Positions 57,901 to 63,015 of a DNA stretch of 64,000 bases are shown one piece after another (the first letter of the stretch is position 1; every line of letters begins with the position of its first letter). The notes beneath the pieces were generated by a model that was not told the origin of the DNA, ran no database searches, and saw only the letters and a list, made by a program, of their open reading frames with translations. This DNA is from Antedon bifida (Eukaryota; Echinodermata; Crinoidea; Comatulida; Antedonidae): positions 23,497,409-23,561,408 of the forward strand of contig OY727093.1 in NCBI GenBank assembly GCA_963402885.1, in the 5' to 3' direction. The position numbers and the translations under genes are program-made.

Positions 57901-59487
57901 CAGTGTGGCTTTTGTCTCTTTCACATTAAAAATAATTAATAATGTTTTTCACAATTAGGCTATACACCAAATGGCATAAATCATTTTTTATTGATTAAAT
58001 ATAAATATATTGCATAACGGATCACTATTGTGTATTAAAACAGTAAATTGAATAACGGTAAAATGTTTATTTACCTCAAGCTGTTGCAGGACACGCTTCT
58101 TCTGTGCGTTCGCAGCAGCTGCGTTGGTCACATTACGCAGGTTCTCTGCTGCTTTCACAAGCTTTTCTTGCTGTGCAGGATCATTTGGACTTGTTGCACA
58201 TAACTAAGAAAGTTACCATTAAATTGAATTTAACAGTTTAAACACATTTTACGATCTTATGATTGATTGATTATCACTTTATTTCAGAGTAACAAAATTC
58301 CATATAAAAAGACAGAAAAAAGAGAAAAAAAAAAGAAAATGAAAATCACACTAAAATAGGCTTTTCACCCATTTAGTGAAGAGATTTGAAAACCTTAGCA
58401 AACAGTCTGAGAACACCTAACACTATTCAAAACCCTCATTCTAAAACTATAGACGCACTTGCAAACATAAAAAGGGAATTCTCATGCCTTTATGTCTTAA
58501 TTCTGCCATTATTTACACTAATACAGAAGCTATTGGTAACTGTTCCAGAATCTTGTTACATTTATGTAAGCTTTCCATTTTTACACATTAATATACTTGT
58601 ATCTAATGCCTGTATCAAATTCAGGTAAAATTCAAATGAATATATAAATAACATCTTTAATGCTAGAAGGATAAGATGTACTTTTTTACTTTACAGATTT
58701 TTGAAAATGATCAAAGTGTCATGTAGGTTGACTTGTATGCTTTATGTAATTACTGACCTTGGCAGCTTCTACCATACGGGCTGTAGCATCGGCAAGGATT
58801 TTGGCCGCATTTAGAAGACGTTTCTGTGAGTTACCTTCACCAATCGTCTCTGCCTCGCCTTTGATAGCATTGACCAGTTCTGATGTAGCCTAGCAAGAGC
58901 AAACAAAATCATATTAGTTTTATTTAGTCATAGAAATACATGTATTCATAACCTTTGTTGTTACACATCTGACTTGACAAAGGGCTGAGCTTATGCAACT
59001 TATGTTGAAGTTGAGGTGGTTTTAAGGTTGGAAAGCTGTTATTGAGTAGAGTTAGGCACCTGGGTTTGTATTCCTGGGTTCAAATCCTGAAAGATGTCAA
59101 CATTTTTTCTCACGACTAAGATTCACGACTATATTTATGTAGAGCATCTTTTGTATATGTTTGTCCTGTGAACAGGATTGGGATAAGTAAATGAATTGCT
59201 TGTTTTGGCAATTTTCCTAAATATATGAAAAAACAAAACATTTTACTATAATCACTGACCTGGGCCAGTACTTTAGCCTGTTTGACCATTTCAGCTGCAT
59301 TCCCGACACTGTTAAAAAGCCTCTCGGATGCAACCATGATACGGTCACAAGCTTCCTCGTAAACCTGGCCTTGCTTGTTGGTACCCGTCCCTTGCTTCAC
59401 ATGCATAAGCAGGTCATTAAGAGCTTTGGTAACTGCTGTCGCTGCATCACCAACGTTCTTCAGAAGGTTTTCATCTTCTGTAGCATC
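15670..59487 (-). CDS. TLN: Talin (partial gene: rod R2 end to C-terminus)
   Basis: Talin is the cytoskeletal adaptor that links integrin tails (through its FERM head) to actin and vinculin (through its helical rod) at adhesions. Thirty-five exons read on the minus strand join in frame into about 1,778 residues that follow vertebrate talin from about residue 735 to the end without a gap; 30 of 34 junctions are phase 0. Recognisable landmarks are LPLPGET (R4/R5), the APGQ repeats that open R7 and R9, DPPTWQLLANHS (R7), FVDYQTS (R10), TRLADVVKLGAA (R11), GQWSMGLISAAK (R13) and a final charged helix. FERM, R1 and most of R2 lie beyond the right edge. Five candidate cassette exons are listed separately and are not counted. 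Apart from the repeats listed, the introns (about 100 bp to 6.3 kb) show no further coding sequence that I can support. A single talin is usual in invertebrates, so TLN is not resolved to a vertebrate paralogue. Confidence 0.96.
16109..16354 (-). CDS. TLN: Talin exon w34 (R13)
   Basis: 82 codons, phase 0/0, acceptor TTAG, donor GTGAGA. It encodes GQWSMGLISAAKKVAAATHG, CEAANSAVQGHASEERLISS and TAQLLVACKVKAD, the core of the I/LWEQ domain. Confidence 0.97.
19700..19880 (+). mobile_element. LINE-like 3' tail
   Basis: A T-rich stretch, then GGGTCTCTTCAAGTCGGGTG, then CTTGTAAAACAAAGTTG and a short (AATA)n end: the layout of a 5'-truncated non-LTR element tail. Family not assigned. Confidence 0.45.
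20316..20333 (-). CDS. TLN: Candidate microexon x5 (18 nt)
   Basis: Six codons, TPPIQT, phase 0/0, acceptor CTAG, donor GTGAGG, the donor type seen at x3 and x4. It lies in the w33-w34 intron and would lengthen an R13 loop. It is too short for sequence similarity, and the x3/x4 element is absent, so chance is a real possibility. Confidence 0.2.
21529..21654 (-). CDS. TLN: Talin exon w33 (R13, start of actin-binding module)
   Basis: 42 codons, phase 0/0, acceptor TTAG, donor GTAAAT. It encodes EADESLNFEEQILEAAKCIA and ATSALVKAASAAQKELVLQ. R13 is the I/LWEQ (THATCH) actin-binding bundle. Confidence 0.96.
23289..23413 (-). CDS. TLN: Talin exon w32 (R12/R13 linker)
   Basis: 125 nt, in phase 1, out phase 0, acceptor CTAG, donor GTATGT. 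It encodes GPDWVDPEDPHVVAENELLG and AAAKKLAMLKPRSRPK. Confidence 0.95.
23652..23757 (-). CDS. TLN: Talin exon w31 (R12 end)
   Basis: 106 nt, in phase 0, out phase 1, acceptor TTAG, donor GTAAAT. It encodes VIQKPTPEGKQKLVHYSKRV and EVVQAAEALK. Confidence 0.94.
24752..24762 (-). promoter_or_regulatory. Shared intronic element TCACTCCATGG (x4 copy)
   Basis: Same 11-mer and same spacing from the donor as beside x3; both are followed shortly by GCTAT. Function unknown. Confidence 0.45.
24772..24798 (-). CDS. TLN: Candidate microexon x4 (R12, 27 nt)
   Basis: Nine codons, DSETEEYSL, phase 0/0, acceptor TTAG, donor GTGAGA. It sits between w30 and w31, which join in frame without it, so it would add an acidic insert in the loop between the last two R12 helices. 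It is a paralogue of x3 in length, sequence and downstream element, but lies in a different intron, so the two are not simple mutually exclusive alternatives. Confidence 0.6.
24905..25034 (+). mobile_element. LINE-like 3' tail ending in (ATCA)n
   Basis: Contains AGGAGGAGGACCCCATTGG, a TGTAT-rich 3' region and a terminal AATCAATCAATCAATCAG microsatellite. Truncated; family not assigned. Confidence 0.4.
25397..25558. mobile_element. TTAA-flanked MITE-like repeat (162 bp)
   Basis: Termini AGATGTATTGTCCCCC and its inverse, each bounded by TTAA. TTAA targets are typical of piggyBac-type non-autonomous elements; the assignment is inference. Confidence 0.65.
25646..25750 (-). CDS. TLN: Talin exon w30 (R12)
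   Basis: 35 codons, phase 0/0, acceptor ACAG, donor GTAAGA. It encodes TPEAKQRTLVAGQNCADSYR and ends LLQNVHL, an R12 helix. Confidence 0.93.
27252..27262 (-). promoter_or_regulatory. Shared intronic element TCACTCCATGG (x3 copy)
   Basis: Eleven bases identical to 24752-24762 and at the same distance from the microexon donor. A splicing-enhancer or U1-proximal role is inferred; common ancestry is the simpler explanation. Confidence 0.45.
27272..27298 (-). CDS. TLN: Candidate microexon x3 (R12, 27 nt)
   Basis: Nine codons, GSQPTEDSV, phase 0/0, acceptor TTAG, donor GTGAGG. It lies between w29 and w30, which join in frame without it, so inclusion adds an acidic insert near the end of an R12 helix. 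Exon and downstream intron are paralogous to x4: shared ACGGAAGA and TTCA within the exon, shared GTGAG donor, and identical TCACTCCATGG starting 10 nt after the exon. I know of no talin isoform with this insert. Confidence 0.6.
28347..28526 (-). CDS. TLN: Talin exon w29 (R12)
   Basis: 60 codons, phase 0/0, acceptor GTAG, donor GTATGT. It encodes YTPEDLIRSTKPVTVATAKA, VGAGNSCKQDDIIAASNLG and ends ELLETCR. Confidence 0.96.
29857..29973 (-). CDS. TLN: Talin exon w28 (R11 end / R12 start)
   Basis: 39 codons, phase 0/0, acceptor GTAG, donor GTAAGT. It encodes VMVTNVTSLLKTVKSVEDEA and GTRALEATIDAVVQEAR. Confidence 0.96.
30658..30922. mobile_element. TTAA-type MITE-like repeat, diverged copy
   Basis: Starts TTAAAAGATGTATTGTCCCC and ends GGGGGACAATATATCTTGAA; the right TTAA is mutated. 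Same family as 25397-25558. Confidence 0.6.
32487..33311. mobile_element. Foldback element with repeated AATACGGTATTT
   Basis: Imperfect terminal inverted repeats (GGCCTGTTTCTGCTGCAA on the left, GGCCCTGTTTCTGCTGCC as inverse on the right). Subterminal regions hold many copies of the palindrome AATACGGTATTT or close variants. No transposase frame was seen. Confidence 0.7.
34866..34919 (-). CDS. TLN: Candidate cassette exon x2 (duplicate of w27 tail, 54 nt)
   Basis: 18 open codons, phase 0/0, reading LEQYKYQRSMEQLKKSAK between CGCAG and donor GTTCGA. The last ten residues match the end of w27 (SMGQLKNSAK), and the nucleotides align over most of the last 35 positions. Exons w27 and w28 join in frame without it. 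Homology to w27 seems to continue across the proposed acceptor with a one-base shift, so a decayed duplicate is the main alternative. The donor is weak. TGCATG lies 29 nt upstream. Confidence 0.45.
34948..34953 (-). promoter_or_regulatory. TGCATG motif upstream of exon x2
   Basis: Sense-strand TGCATG 29 nt before x2. Two more lie in the same intron at 35345-35350 and 35745-35750. An RBFOX role is inferred only. Confidence 0.3.
36317..36442 (-). CDS. TLN: Talin exon w27 (R11)
   Basis: 42 codons, phase 0/0, acceptor TCAG, donor GTATGG. It encodes VLLINAVKDVTSALGDLISA and ends DPSMGQLKNSAK. Its 3' end is the likely source of candidate exon x2, 1.4 kb downstream. Confidence 0.96.
37965..39373. 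mobile_element. 1.4-kb DNA-transposon-like element with 34-bp TIRs
   Basis: Perfect 34-bp inverted termini starting CATGGATTAAAGAATAGAAG, at 37965-37998 and 39340-39373, flanked on both sides by GTTACAG (37958-37964 and 39374-39380), a 7-bp target-site duplication. GC-richer than the surrounding intron. No transposase is visible, so it is probably non-autonomous. Confidence 0.8.
39535..39625 (-). mobile_element. SINE-like fragment with tRNA B box
   Basis: The minus strand has CTGGGTTCAAATCCC, a perfect pol III B box. No clear A box or tRNA fold, so a degraded tRNA-derived SINE is more likely than a tRNA gene. Confidence 0.4.
40496..40679 (-). CDS. TLN: Talin exon w26 (R11)
   Basis: 184 nt, in phase 2, out phase 0, acceptor ACAG, donor GTAAAT. 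It encodes ESILKTAKALVEDTKTLVSG and TITRLADVVKLGAATLGG of R11. Confidence 0.97.
40777..40946 (-). CDS. TLN: Talin exon w25 (R10 end / R11 start)
   Basis: 170 nt, in phase 0, out phase 2, acceptor ATAG, donor GTTGGA. It encodes SRGTQACINAYSTVSGIIGD and LDTTIMFATAGTLNAE, near identical to vertebrate R11 (integrin-binding site 2 region). Confidence 0.97.
41477..41623 (-). CDS. TLN: Talin exon w24 (R10)
   Basis: 49 codons, phase 0/0, acceptor TTAG, donor GTACTT. It encodes VGQRIKSSVQDLGRASVDLV and KRELVDSARSVSEK. Confidence 0.95.
42197..42313 (-). CDS. TLN: Talin exon w23 (R10)
   Basis: 39 codons, phase 0/0, acceptor ATAG, donor GTTTGT, weaker than the others. It encodes VGKSNSDVGELGTLANSLSH and GARSNASPE. 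Confidence 0.92.
42695..42793 (-). CDS. TLN: Talin exon w22 (R10 start)
   Basis: 33 codons, phase 0/0, acceptor CTAG, donor GTAAAA. It encodes TDDNITEMDGDFVDYQTSMV, with the talin motif FVDYQT, and ends TAQDM. Confidence 0.94.
43107..43253 (-). CDS. TLN: Talin exon w21 (R9 end)
   Basis: 49 codons, phase 0/0, acceptor GCAG, donor GTAAGT. It encodes ARHTHSAIEESAEGMKEAVD and AGMMETISKAIIV, the last R9 helix. Confidence 0.95.
43875..44045 (-). CDS. TLN: Talin exon w20 (R9)
   Basis: 57 codons, phase 0/0, acceptor ACAG, donor GTATTT. It encodes MANYFDPLTQNSIGAASKCV and QQMALLDQTKTVAECALQLL, ending EGGGNPK. This is one of the best conserved parts of the gene. Confidence 0.97.
44494..44595 (-). CDS. 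TLN: Talin exon w19 (R9)
   Basis: 34 codons, phase 0/0, acceptor TCAG, donor GTATGT. It encodes GYTEQMANSADFIKDSISKV and QAEKLGHE, the second R9 helix. Confidence 0.93.
45104..45236 (-). CDS. TLN: Talin exon w18 (R9 start)
   Basis: 133 nt, in phase 2, out phase 0, acceptor TCAG, donor GTAAGT. It encodes DRAPGQHECDQAIERINQDI and LDQASLAAISQSLAP. R9 is the domain that holds the FERM F3 lobe in autoinhibited talin. Confidence 0.96.
45237..48170 (-). other. TLN: Talin intron w17-w18 (2.9 kb)
   Basis: Contains the long TTAA repeat (47453-48007); otherwise AT-rich, with a purine-rich stretch at 45590-45720 and no exon-like segment. Confidence 0.6.
47453..48007. mobile_element. TTAA-type MITE-like repeat, long copy (555 bp)
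   Basis: Same inverted termini (AGATGTATTGTCCC) with TTAA on both sides but a longer, partly GC-richer interior. Solo ends of the family lie near 8276, 12198 and 49747. Confidence 0.65.
48171..48352 (-). CDS. TLN: Talin exon w17 (R7 last helices)
   Basis: 182 nt, in phase 0, out phase 2, acceptor CTAG, donor GTATGT. It encodes AREAMEPIITAGKMMIASSS, DPPTWQLLANHS and VSDSIKKLVASI. Confidence 0.96.
49195..49322 (+). mobile_element. LINE-like 3' tail
   Basis: Has GAGGGCCCCTAATGATCAGC, CCCTTGTAAAATATTG and a terminal AATAAATAA run, similar in layout to the element at 19700. Confidence 0.4.
49448..49588 (-). CDS. TLN: Talin exon w16 (R8 end)
   Basis: 47 codons, phase 0/0, acceptor CTAG, donor GTACTA. 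It encodes ALDGNFSEDNRQKCVASTKP and FASSPEFASVPAEITPQ, the R8 to R7 return. Confidence 0.95.
49897..50058 (-). CDS. TLN: Talin exon w15 (R8)
   Basis: 54 codons, phase 0/0, acceptor TCAG, donor GTGAGT. It encodes VLSAATEVAKHTSALCNICR and HFVQSAKDVANNTANLVKSI, strongly conserved R8. R8 binds LD-motif partners such as RIAM and DLC1 in vertebrates. Confidence 0.96.
50450..50593 (-). CDS. TLN: Talin exon w14 (R7 to R8)
   Basis: 48 codons, phase 0/0, acceptor CTAG, donor GTCAGT. It encodes SAYLVGISDPSSVAGRPGLV and QFSRAYEAIQGACNSLLNP, leading into R8, which is inserted in a loop of R7. Confidence 0.94.
50899..51021 (-). CDS. TLN: Talin exon w13 (R7)
   Basis: 41 codons, phase 0/0, acceptor TCAG, donor GTAATC. 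It encodes ALGGSMAGITRNAKDGQLEE and GDAVCGLAEAAAQ of R7. Confidence 0.94.
51654..51837 (-). CDS. TLN: Talin exon w12 (R6 end / R7 start)
   Basis: 184 nt, in phase 2, out phase 0, acceptor ATAG, donor GTATTG. It encodes AVTEAINDLINTFMQAAPGQ, then ECDNALRKIATVKSIMDD and DASYFECLDTVIAKSK. R7 begins at APGQ; vertebrate R7 carries the KANK-binding surface. Confidence 0.95.
52313..52452 (-). CDS. TLN: Talin exon w11 (R6)
   Basis: 140 nt, in phase 0, out phase 2, donor GTAAGT. It encodes SKEAQSKMVTSLKTISVSSS and AANAKNQLAAAA, the next R6 helix. Two overlapping AGs precede it; the upstream one preserves frame with w10. Confidence 0.93.
52729..52890. repeat. Degenerate GGGGACACACCTATTCA minisatellite
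   Basis: About eight degenerate units of 16-17 bp. The same word family appears singly near 22995-23085, 41797, 42060 and 48030, suggesting a dispersed element that expanded here. Confidence 0.65.
53000..53200 (-). CDS. TLN: Talin exon w10 (R6)
   Basis: 67 codons, phase 0/0, acceptor TTAG, donor GTAAGT. It starts YPDTPNRSYPEHQAALSKAA and ends DAGMGMARAAP, covering R6 helices 2 and 3. Confidence 0.94.
53995..54255 (-). mobile_element. tRNA-derived SINE-like repeat, copy 1
   Basis: The minus-strand head reads GTGGCCGAGTGATTAAGGC, close to a tRNA-Ser/Leu A-box region, with a decayed B box. Its body matches 59975-60195 (GAAAGATGTAC, TCTTTAAAGTGCACA, CAGATGTGTA). Confidence 0.6.
54594..54698 (-). 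CDS. TLN: Candidate cassette exon x1 (R6 loop, 105 nt)
   Basis: 35 codons, open and phase 0/0, bounded by ATCAG and donor GTAGTA. It reads RQSMLLKSETVSIP, VRMMQRLEGTVPKGYPAYIYQ. I know of no counterpart in vertebrate talin, where the loop between R6 helices 1 and 2 is short; the flanking exons w9 and w10 join in frame without it. The acceptor has a poor pyrimidine tract and TGCATG lies 14 nt upstream, both compatible with regulated inclusion. It could instead be constitutive in this lineage. Neither is shown without RNA. Confidence 0.6.
54712..54717 (-). promoter_or_regulatory. TGCATG motif upstream of exon x1
   Basis: TGCATG, the classic binding word of RBFOX splicing factors, occurs on the sense strand 14 nt before x1. 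Function is inferred from the motif and its position only. Confidence 0.35.
55253..55372 (-). CDS. TLN: Talin exon w9 (R5/R6 boundary)
   Basis: 40 codons, phase 0/0, acceptor ATAG, donor GTAATC. It encodes VAKAVSHALNNCVNCLPGQK and DVDSALRAVTDASKGLATGK. The exon ends in the loop after the first R6 helix, where the 35-residue candidate cassette would insert. Confidence 0.94.
55812..56123 (-). CDS. TLN: Talin exon w8 (R5, longest exon in the window)
   Basis: 104 codons, phase 0/0, acceptor ACAG, donor GTAAGT. It carries most of R5: ESCAGQLGATSKGVGAAMAQ, then HTGIAARDTANALRNLTGAV, then a helix around ELIDHAMDIMDKSANLL, ending NNQQRLAH. Confidence 0.96.
56583..56711 (-). CDS. TLN: Talin exon w7 (R4/R5 linker)
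   Basis: 43 codons, phase 0/0, acceptor GTAG, donor GTAAGT. It encodes AQEACGDLEIDSAMDMIRAQ and ends KLLPLPGET, a highly conserved talin motif. Confidence 0.95.
56805..56939 (-). CDS. TLN: Talin exon w6 (R4)
   Basis: 45 codons, phase 0/0, acceptor ACAG, donor GTAAAG. It encodes PATKMVSAAKATIPFVSDQA and NKCAKNMATALNDLRTASTK, closely matching vertebrate R4. Confidence 0.95.
57195..57308 (-). CDS. TLN: Talin exon w5 (R4)
   Basis: 38 codons, phase 0/0, acceptor ACAG, donor GTATGT. It encodes SVVEHIPELVHGIKS and the helix AAQMNLINASQNYIQ of R4. Confidence 0.93.
57481..57618. mobile_element. 138-bp MITE-like element
   Basis: 14-bp perfect inverted termini (TCTACACTATCAAA) around three short repeats of a CATATTTGGGCA-like unit. 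Confidence 0.6.
57728..57841 (-). CDS. TLN: Talin exon w4 (R4 helix 1)
   Basis: 38 codons, phase 0/0, acceptor GCAG, donor GTATTT. It encodes NAAKHNVAAATQCIAAAQ and ends QALIAECR. The following loop is shorter than in vertebrates. Confidence 0.92.
58075..58203 (-). CDS. TLN: Talin exon w3 (R3 last helix)
   Basis: 43 codons, phase 0/0, acceptor TTAG, donor GTAAAT. It encodes QQEKLVKAAENLRNVTNAAA and ends KRVLQQLE, the fourth R3 helix and the linker to R4. Confidence 0.93.
58758..58889 (-). CDS. TLN: Talin exon w2 (R3)
   Basis: 44 codons, phase 0/0, acceptor CTAG, donor GTCAGT. It encodes ATSELVNAIKGEAE and AAKILADATARMVEAAK, the middle helices of R3, the mechanically weakest rod bundle in vertebrate talin. 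Confidence 0.94.
59000..59200 (+). mobile_element. SINE-like repeat with B box
   Basis: CTGGGTTCAAATCCTG at about 59075 is a perfect B box, with tRNA-like spacing to GAGGTGGTTTTAAGG upstream. The 3' part ends in the w1-w2 intron just before w1's donor. Confidence 0.4.
59260..59487 (-). CDS. TLN: Talin exon w1 (R2 end / R3 start)
   Basis: 76 codons, phase 0 at both ends, acceptor TTAG, donor GTCAGT. It starts DATEDENLLKNVGDAATAV and ends MVKQAKVLAQ, equivalent to the last R2 helix and the first R3 helix. It is the most upstream talin exon in the window. Confidence 0.93.
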
Positions 59488-59889
59488 CTAATTTAAATAA
59501 TACGTAAATGTCAAAACTACTTCATGTACATTATAAACAAATACAAAATATTGTTATTGAAATCATCTCATAATAAATATCAACAATTAAACCTATAGCC
59601 ACCAATTACTTAATGCAGTACAAAAATGCATTTTTAAAACCAAAACACACAAATATTCCCTTGGGAAAAACCCCTATTTAACCTGGGTATATTCATTACA
59701 CACATTGTAAAATGTATTGTTTGGATTTTACTTCAAACTGTAGTTAAAAGAAAAAATGTCTATTAGCCTTACACTTTTCCATAAGAGTAAATATTGGAGA
59801 TTGTAATACATACAGTAGTGCAATGATAAAATAATATAATTTGAAAGTGAAAATGTGATGTAGTTAATTATTTATTTATTTATTCATTC

Positions 59890-60205
59890 TTTATACTGAG
59901 TGACCTCTTCCGTCTAAGACTGTTCCCCAGAGGACCAAAATTGTTTGCGTGACAGTGGCTGTGTGTGAAGTATGAACTACAGTAGTACATTGGGGTAACC
60001 CCCTACTTGTCTCGAAAGATGTACAGGTTCTCTAAAGTGCACAACAGGCAGATGTGTATACTAGGACTATAAACCGTAGCCTTACGGTATCCAAGAAGAC
60101 ATGTTCTACCACTATGGAGCGAGTGAGCGTTGAACACTTGCCGATGTAATGGCTAGGTATTACTGTTCCACTGTCTAACCACTGGGCCACTCACTCGTTA
60201 GTGTT
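59890..60205 (-). mobile_element. tRNA-derived SINE-like repeat, copy 2
   Basis: The minus-strand head has GAGTGGCCCAGTGGTTAGAC, an A-box-like start, and shares the body of the copy at 53995-54255. Confidence 0.6.
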
Positions 60206-62559
60206 ATAAAATATATATATTTCCTGTGAATAATTATAAATCATAGGTACTAATTTCTTTAACAAATTGGATTTTTACCATGAAATTATTTAAACCATCA
60301 ATAATAAAATAAAATTTCATAAAACAAAAAATTGGCGAAAGTAATTCATAAATAGCTTGAATAAGCCTGGTATCCCTGTGAGTGCTAAATATTTTGTTAT
60401 GGAAGTGTACAAGTTTTTAAAAATAGGTATTACTGTATACTGTGCCTTGAGAAATAAATAAACAATATCTGAGTGAATTCAAACAAAATAAATATAATCA
60501 TGTAAAGAGCTGCATATGCAAAATAAAAGAAAAACATACATTAATATAAATAGGGAGTCCGCTCATTACAATGCAATAAATAAAATAAACAAATATTGAA
60601 TATAATATTGGTCGTAAATAAGGGTGTGTGACCTTGTACGTGGTGAAATATAAACTAAGACTATTACGTACACCAGAAAAACTATGAATAGGCCTTTTAA
60701 CCTGAAAATAATAAAATATATAACCAAAATGCATAATGCAATCACAAATGTACATGCAATTACTTGGCCTTTTAAGTGTAAACATTCTTGTATATAGGGA
60801 GTTTAAGATAAATGAAAGGTTGGAAAAAAACCACCCAAAACAGTACATTTTGATTCAGTCTAAGAATACTTCATTCTAGAGTAAATAGGAATGTTGATAT
60901 TCTGAACATTTTGAGCTAAAAATCAACTCTCCATGACCAGTAGTTTCAGTGTTTAAGTGAAAATGTTTACCATTTTAAATTATGCAAATTAGGTGATCCA
61001 AGGGGTCATTTTGTTTGGCACCTATCAGAAATTGAATTTGTATAGGGTGGGCAACCTGTATACCAAATTTGGCGGTTTTGGAAAAAACTGAACCAAAATA
61101 TCCCTAACAGACTCCACTATATTTGATTTAGTACTGTAGCAGTACACTAAATATACCGTTTTTATAAATAATCTATTGCTACGCAGACTTAAAAAATAAA
61201 ATTGTGGTGAAATATAAAATTCATCTCTACTCTTTTAGGCTAGTCAATCTAGCAAAAAAAACAGCTCAAAGTGAAACAAATTGCAAACAGAGATTTTTTT
61301 TTTTTAAATGGTCATATATGATGAGGAGATGAAAATTTGAGCATCACACCTCTGTCACTCATCCCGAAGGTATGCAAATTAGCTTAAATATGCAAATTAG
61401 GGTGAAATTACAGGGTAACCATATCTCAAAAACTACTAGTCCGAGAGAGTTGATTTTTTCACTGATTTATTCAAAATGTATATATTTATATTTACTCTAA
61501 TGCAACATTTTACGATAAAATGACCGGAAGTACAACATTTGACCTTCGACCCCATTTCTCAATGTTTGCATATACAATGTGACTAAAATGTCTGTAGAGA
61601 CTTTATTTTGCCCTCAAATGACCCAGACATAGGTTCCTAATAGCCAGCATAGGACCACTTTGTAATTCCCAAAATCACACCTTCGTCACGCACCTCGAAA
61701 GTATGCAAATTAGTAGTACAAGTAATATTAAATATGCAAATTAGGGAGTGAAATTACAGCGTTGCCATATCTCGAAAACCGCTAATGCTAGAGAGTTGAT
61801 TTTTTCACAGCCGTATTCAGAATGTACATATTTCTATTTGCTCCAATGAAACATTTTACAAAAAATTGACCAGAAGTATGACATTTGACCCTCGACCCCA
61901 TTTCTCAATATTGCATATATAATGAAACTAAAATGTCTGTAGAGACTTTGTTTTGCCCTCAAATGACTCAGATACAGGTTTATAATAGCCAACATAGAAC
62001 TGTTTAGTAAATCTCAAAATCACACCTGTATCACTCACCTCCAAAGTATGCAAATTATTAGTACAAGTTACATAAAATATGCAAATTAGGGGGTGAAATT
62101 ACAGGTTCCTATATATCGAAAACTACTAAGGCTAGAGAGTTGATTTTTTCAATAACTTCAAAAATGTTCAAAATGTACATATTTATATTCGCTCTAATAA
62201 AACATTTTACGAAAAAATGACCGGAAATACAACAATTGACCCTCGACCCCATTTATCAATGTTTGCATACATAATGCGACTAAAATGTCTGTAGAGACTT
62301 CGTTTTGGACTCAAATAACTCTGATACATGTTTCCTATAGTCAGCATAGGACCGCTTTGTAATTCCCAAAATCACGCCTTCGTCATGCACCTCAAAATTA
62401 TGCTAATTAGTAGTACAAATTACATGAAATATGCAAATAAGGGGGTGAATAAATAAATAAATAAATTACAGTCTTCCCATATCTCAGCGACGAAGGCGTA
62501 TCTCTATACTTCGGTTTGGTTTTTTTTTGGCATGGTTGGAATTCCCTTTTTTCGTATTA

Positions 62560-62612
62560 GTTTATGTACAGCGCTTAGAGGTTTCACAACATTAGGCGCT
62601 ATATAAATCCAG
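62560..62612 (+). mobile_element. LINE-like tail (GCGCTATATAAATCC type)
   Basis: TACAGCGCTTAGAGG followed by AGGCGCTATATAAATCC, a tail form common in marine invertebrate retroelements; only the tail is present. Confidence 0.4.
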
Positions 62613-62627
62613 GACGTATCCGGATAT

Positions 62628-63015
62628 TCACCCCCTGGACATTTACCCCCCGGAAAACTACCCCCCGGACAACCACCACCTGGACAACTACCCCCTTAGG
62701 ACAACTACCCCTTTAGGACAACTACCCCTTTAGGACAACTACCCCCCGGACAACTACCCCCTTAGGACAACTACCCCCTGGACAACTACCCCCTTAGGAC
62801 AACTACCCCCTTAGGACAACTACCCCCTAGGAACAACCTGACTCTGCAACAGTGTATAATAGGTAGTTGACCGGGGGTAGTTGTCCTAAGGGGGTAGTTG
62901 TCCTAAGGGGGTAGTTGTCCTAAGGGGGTAGTTGTCCTAAGGGGGTAGTTGTCCTAAGGGGGTAGTTGTCCGGGTGGTAAACATCCGGGGGGTAACTGTC
63001 TAGGGGGTAGGTGTC
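62628..63015. repeat. Inverted minisatellite (GGACAACTACCCCCTTA)
   Basis: A forward array of about ten 17-bp or shorter units (to 62828), a spacer of about 40 bp, then about eight units in the reverse complement. It could fold into a long hairpin. Confidence 0.9.

Noticed and set aside
59070-59090. Perfect B box suggesting a tRNA gene
   Set aside because: No cloverleaf can be drawn and the sequence continues as a SINE-like body.
62628-63015. Regular short repeats considered as a CRISPR-like array
   Set aside because: Units are adjacent without unique spacers and the genome is animal; it is a minisatellite.
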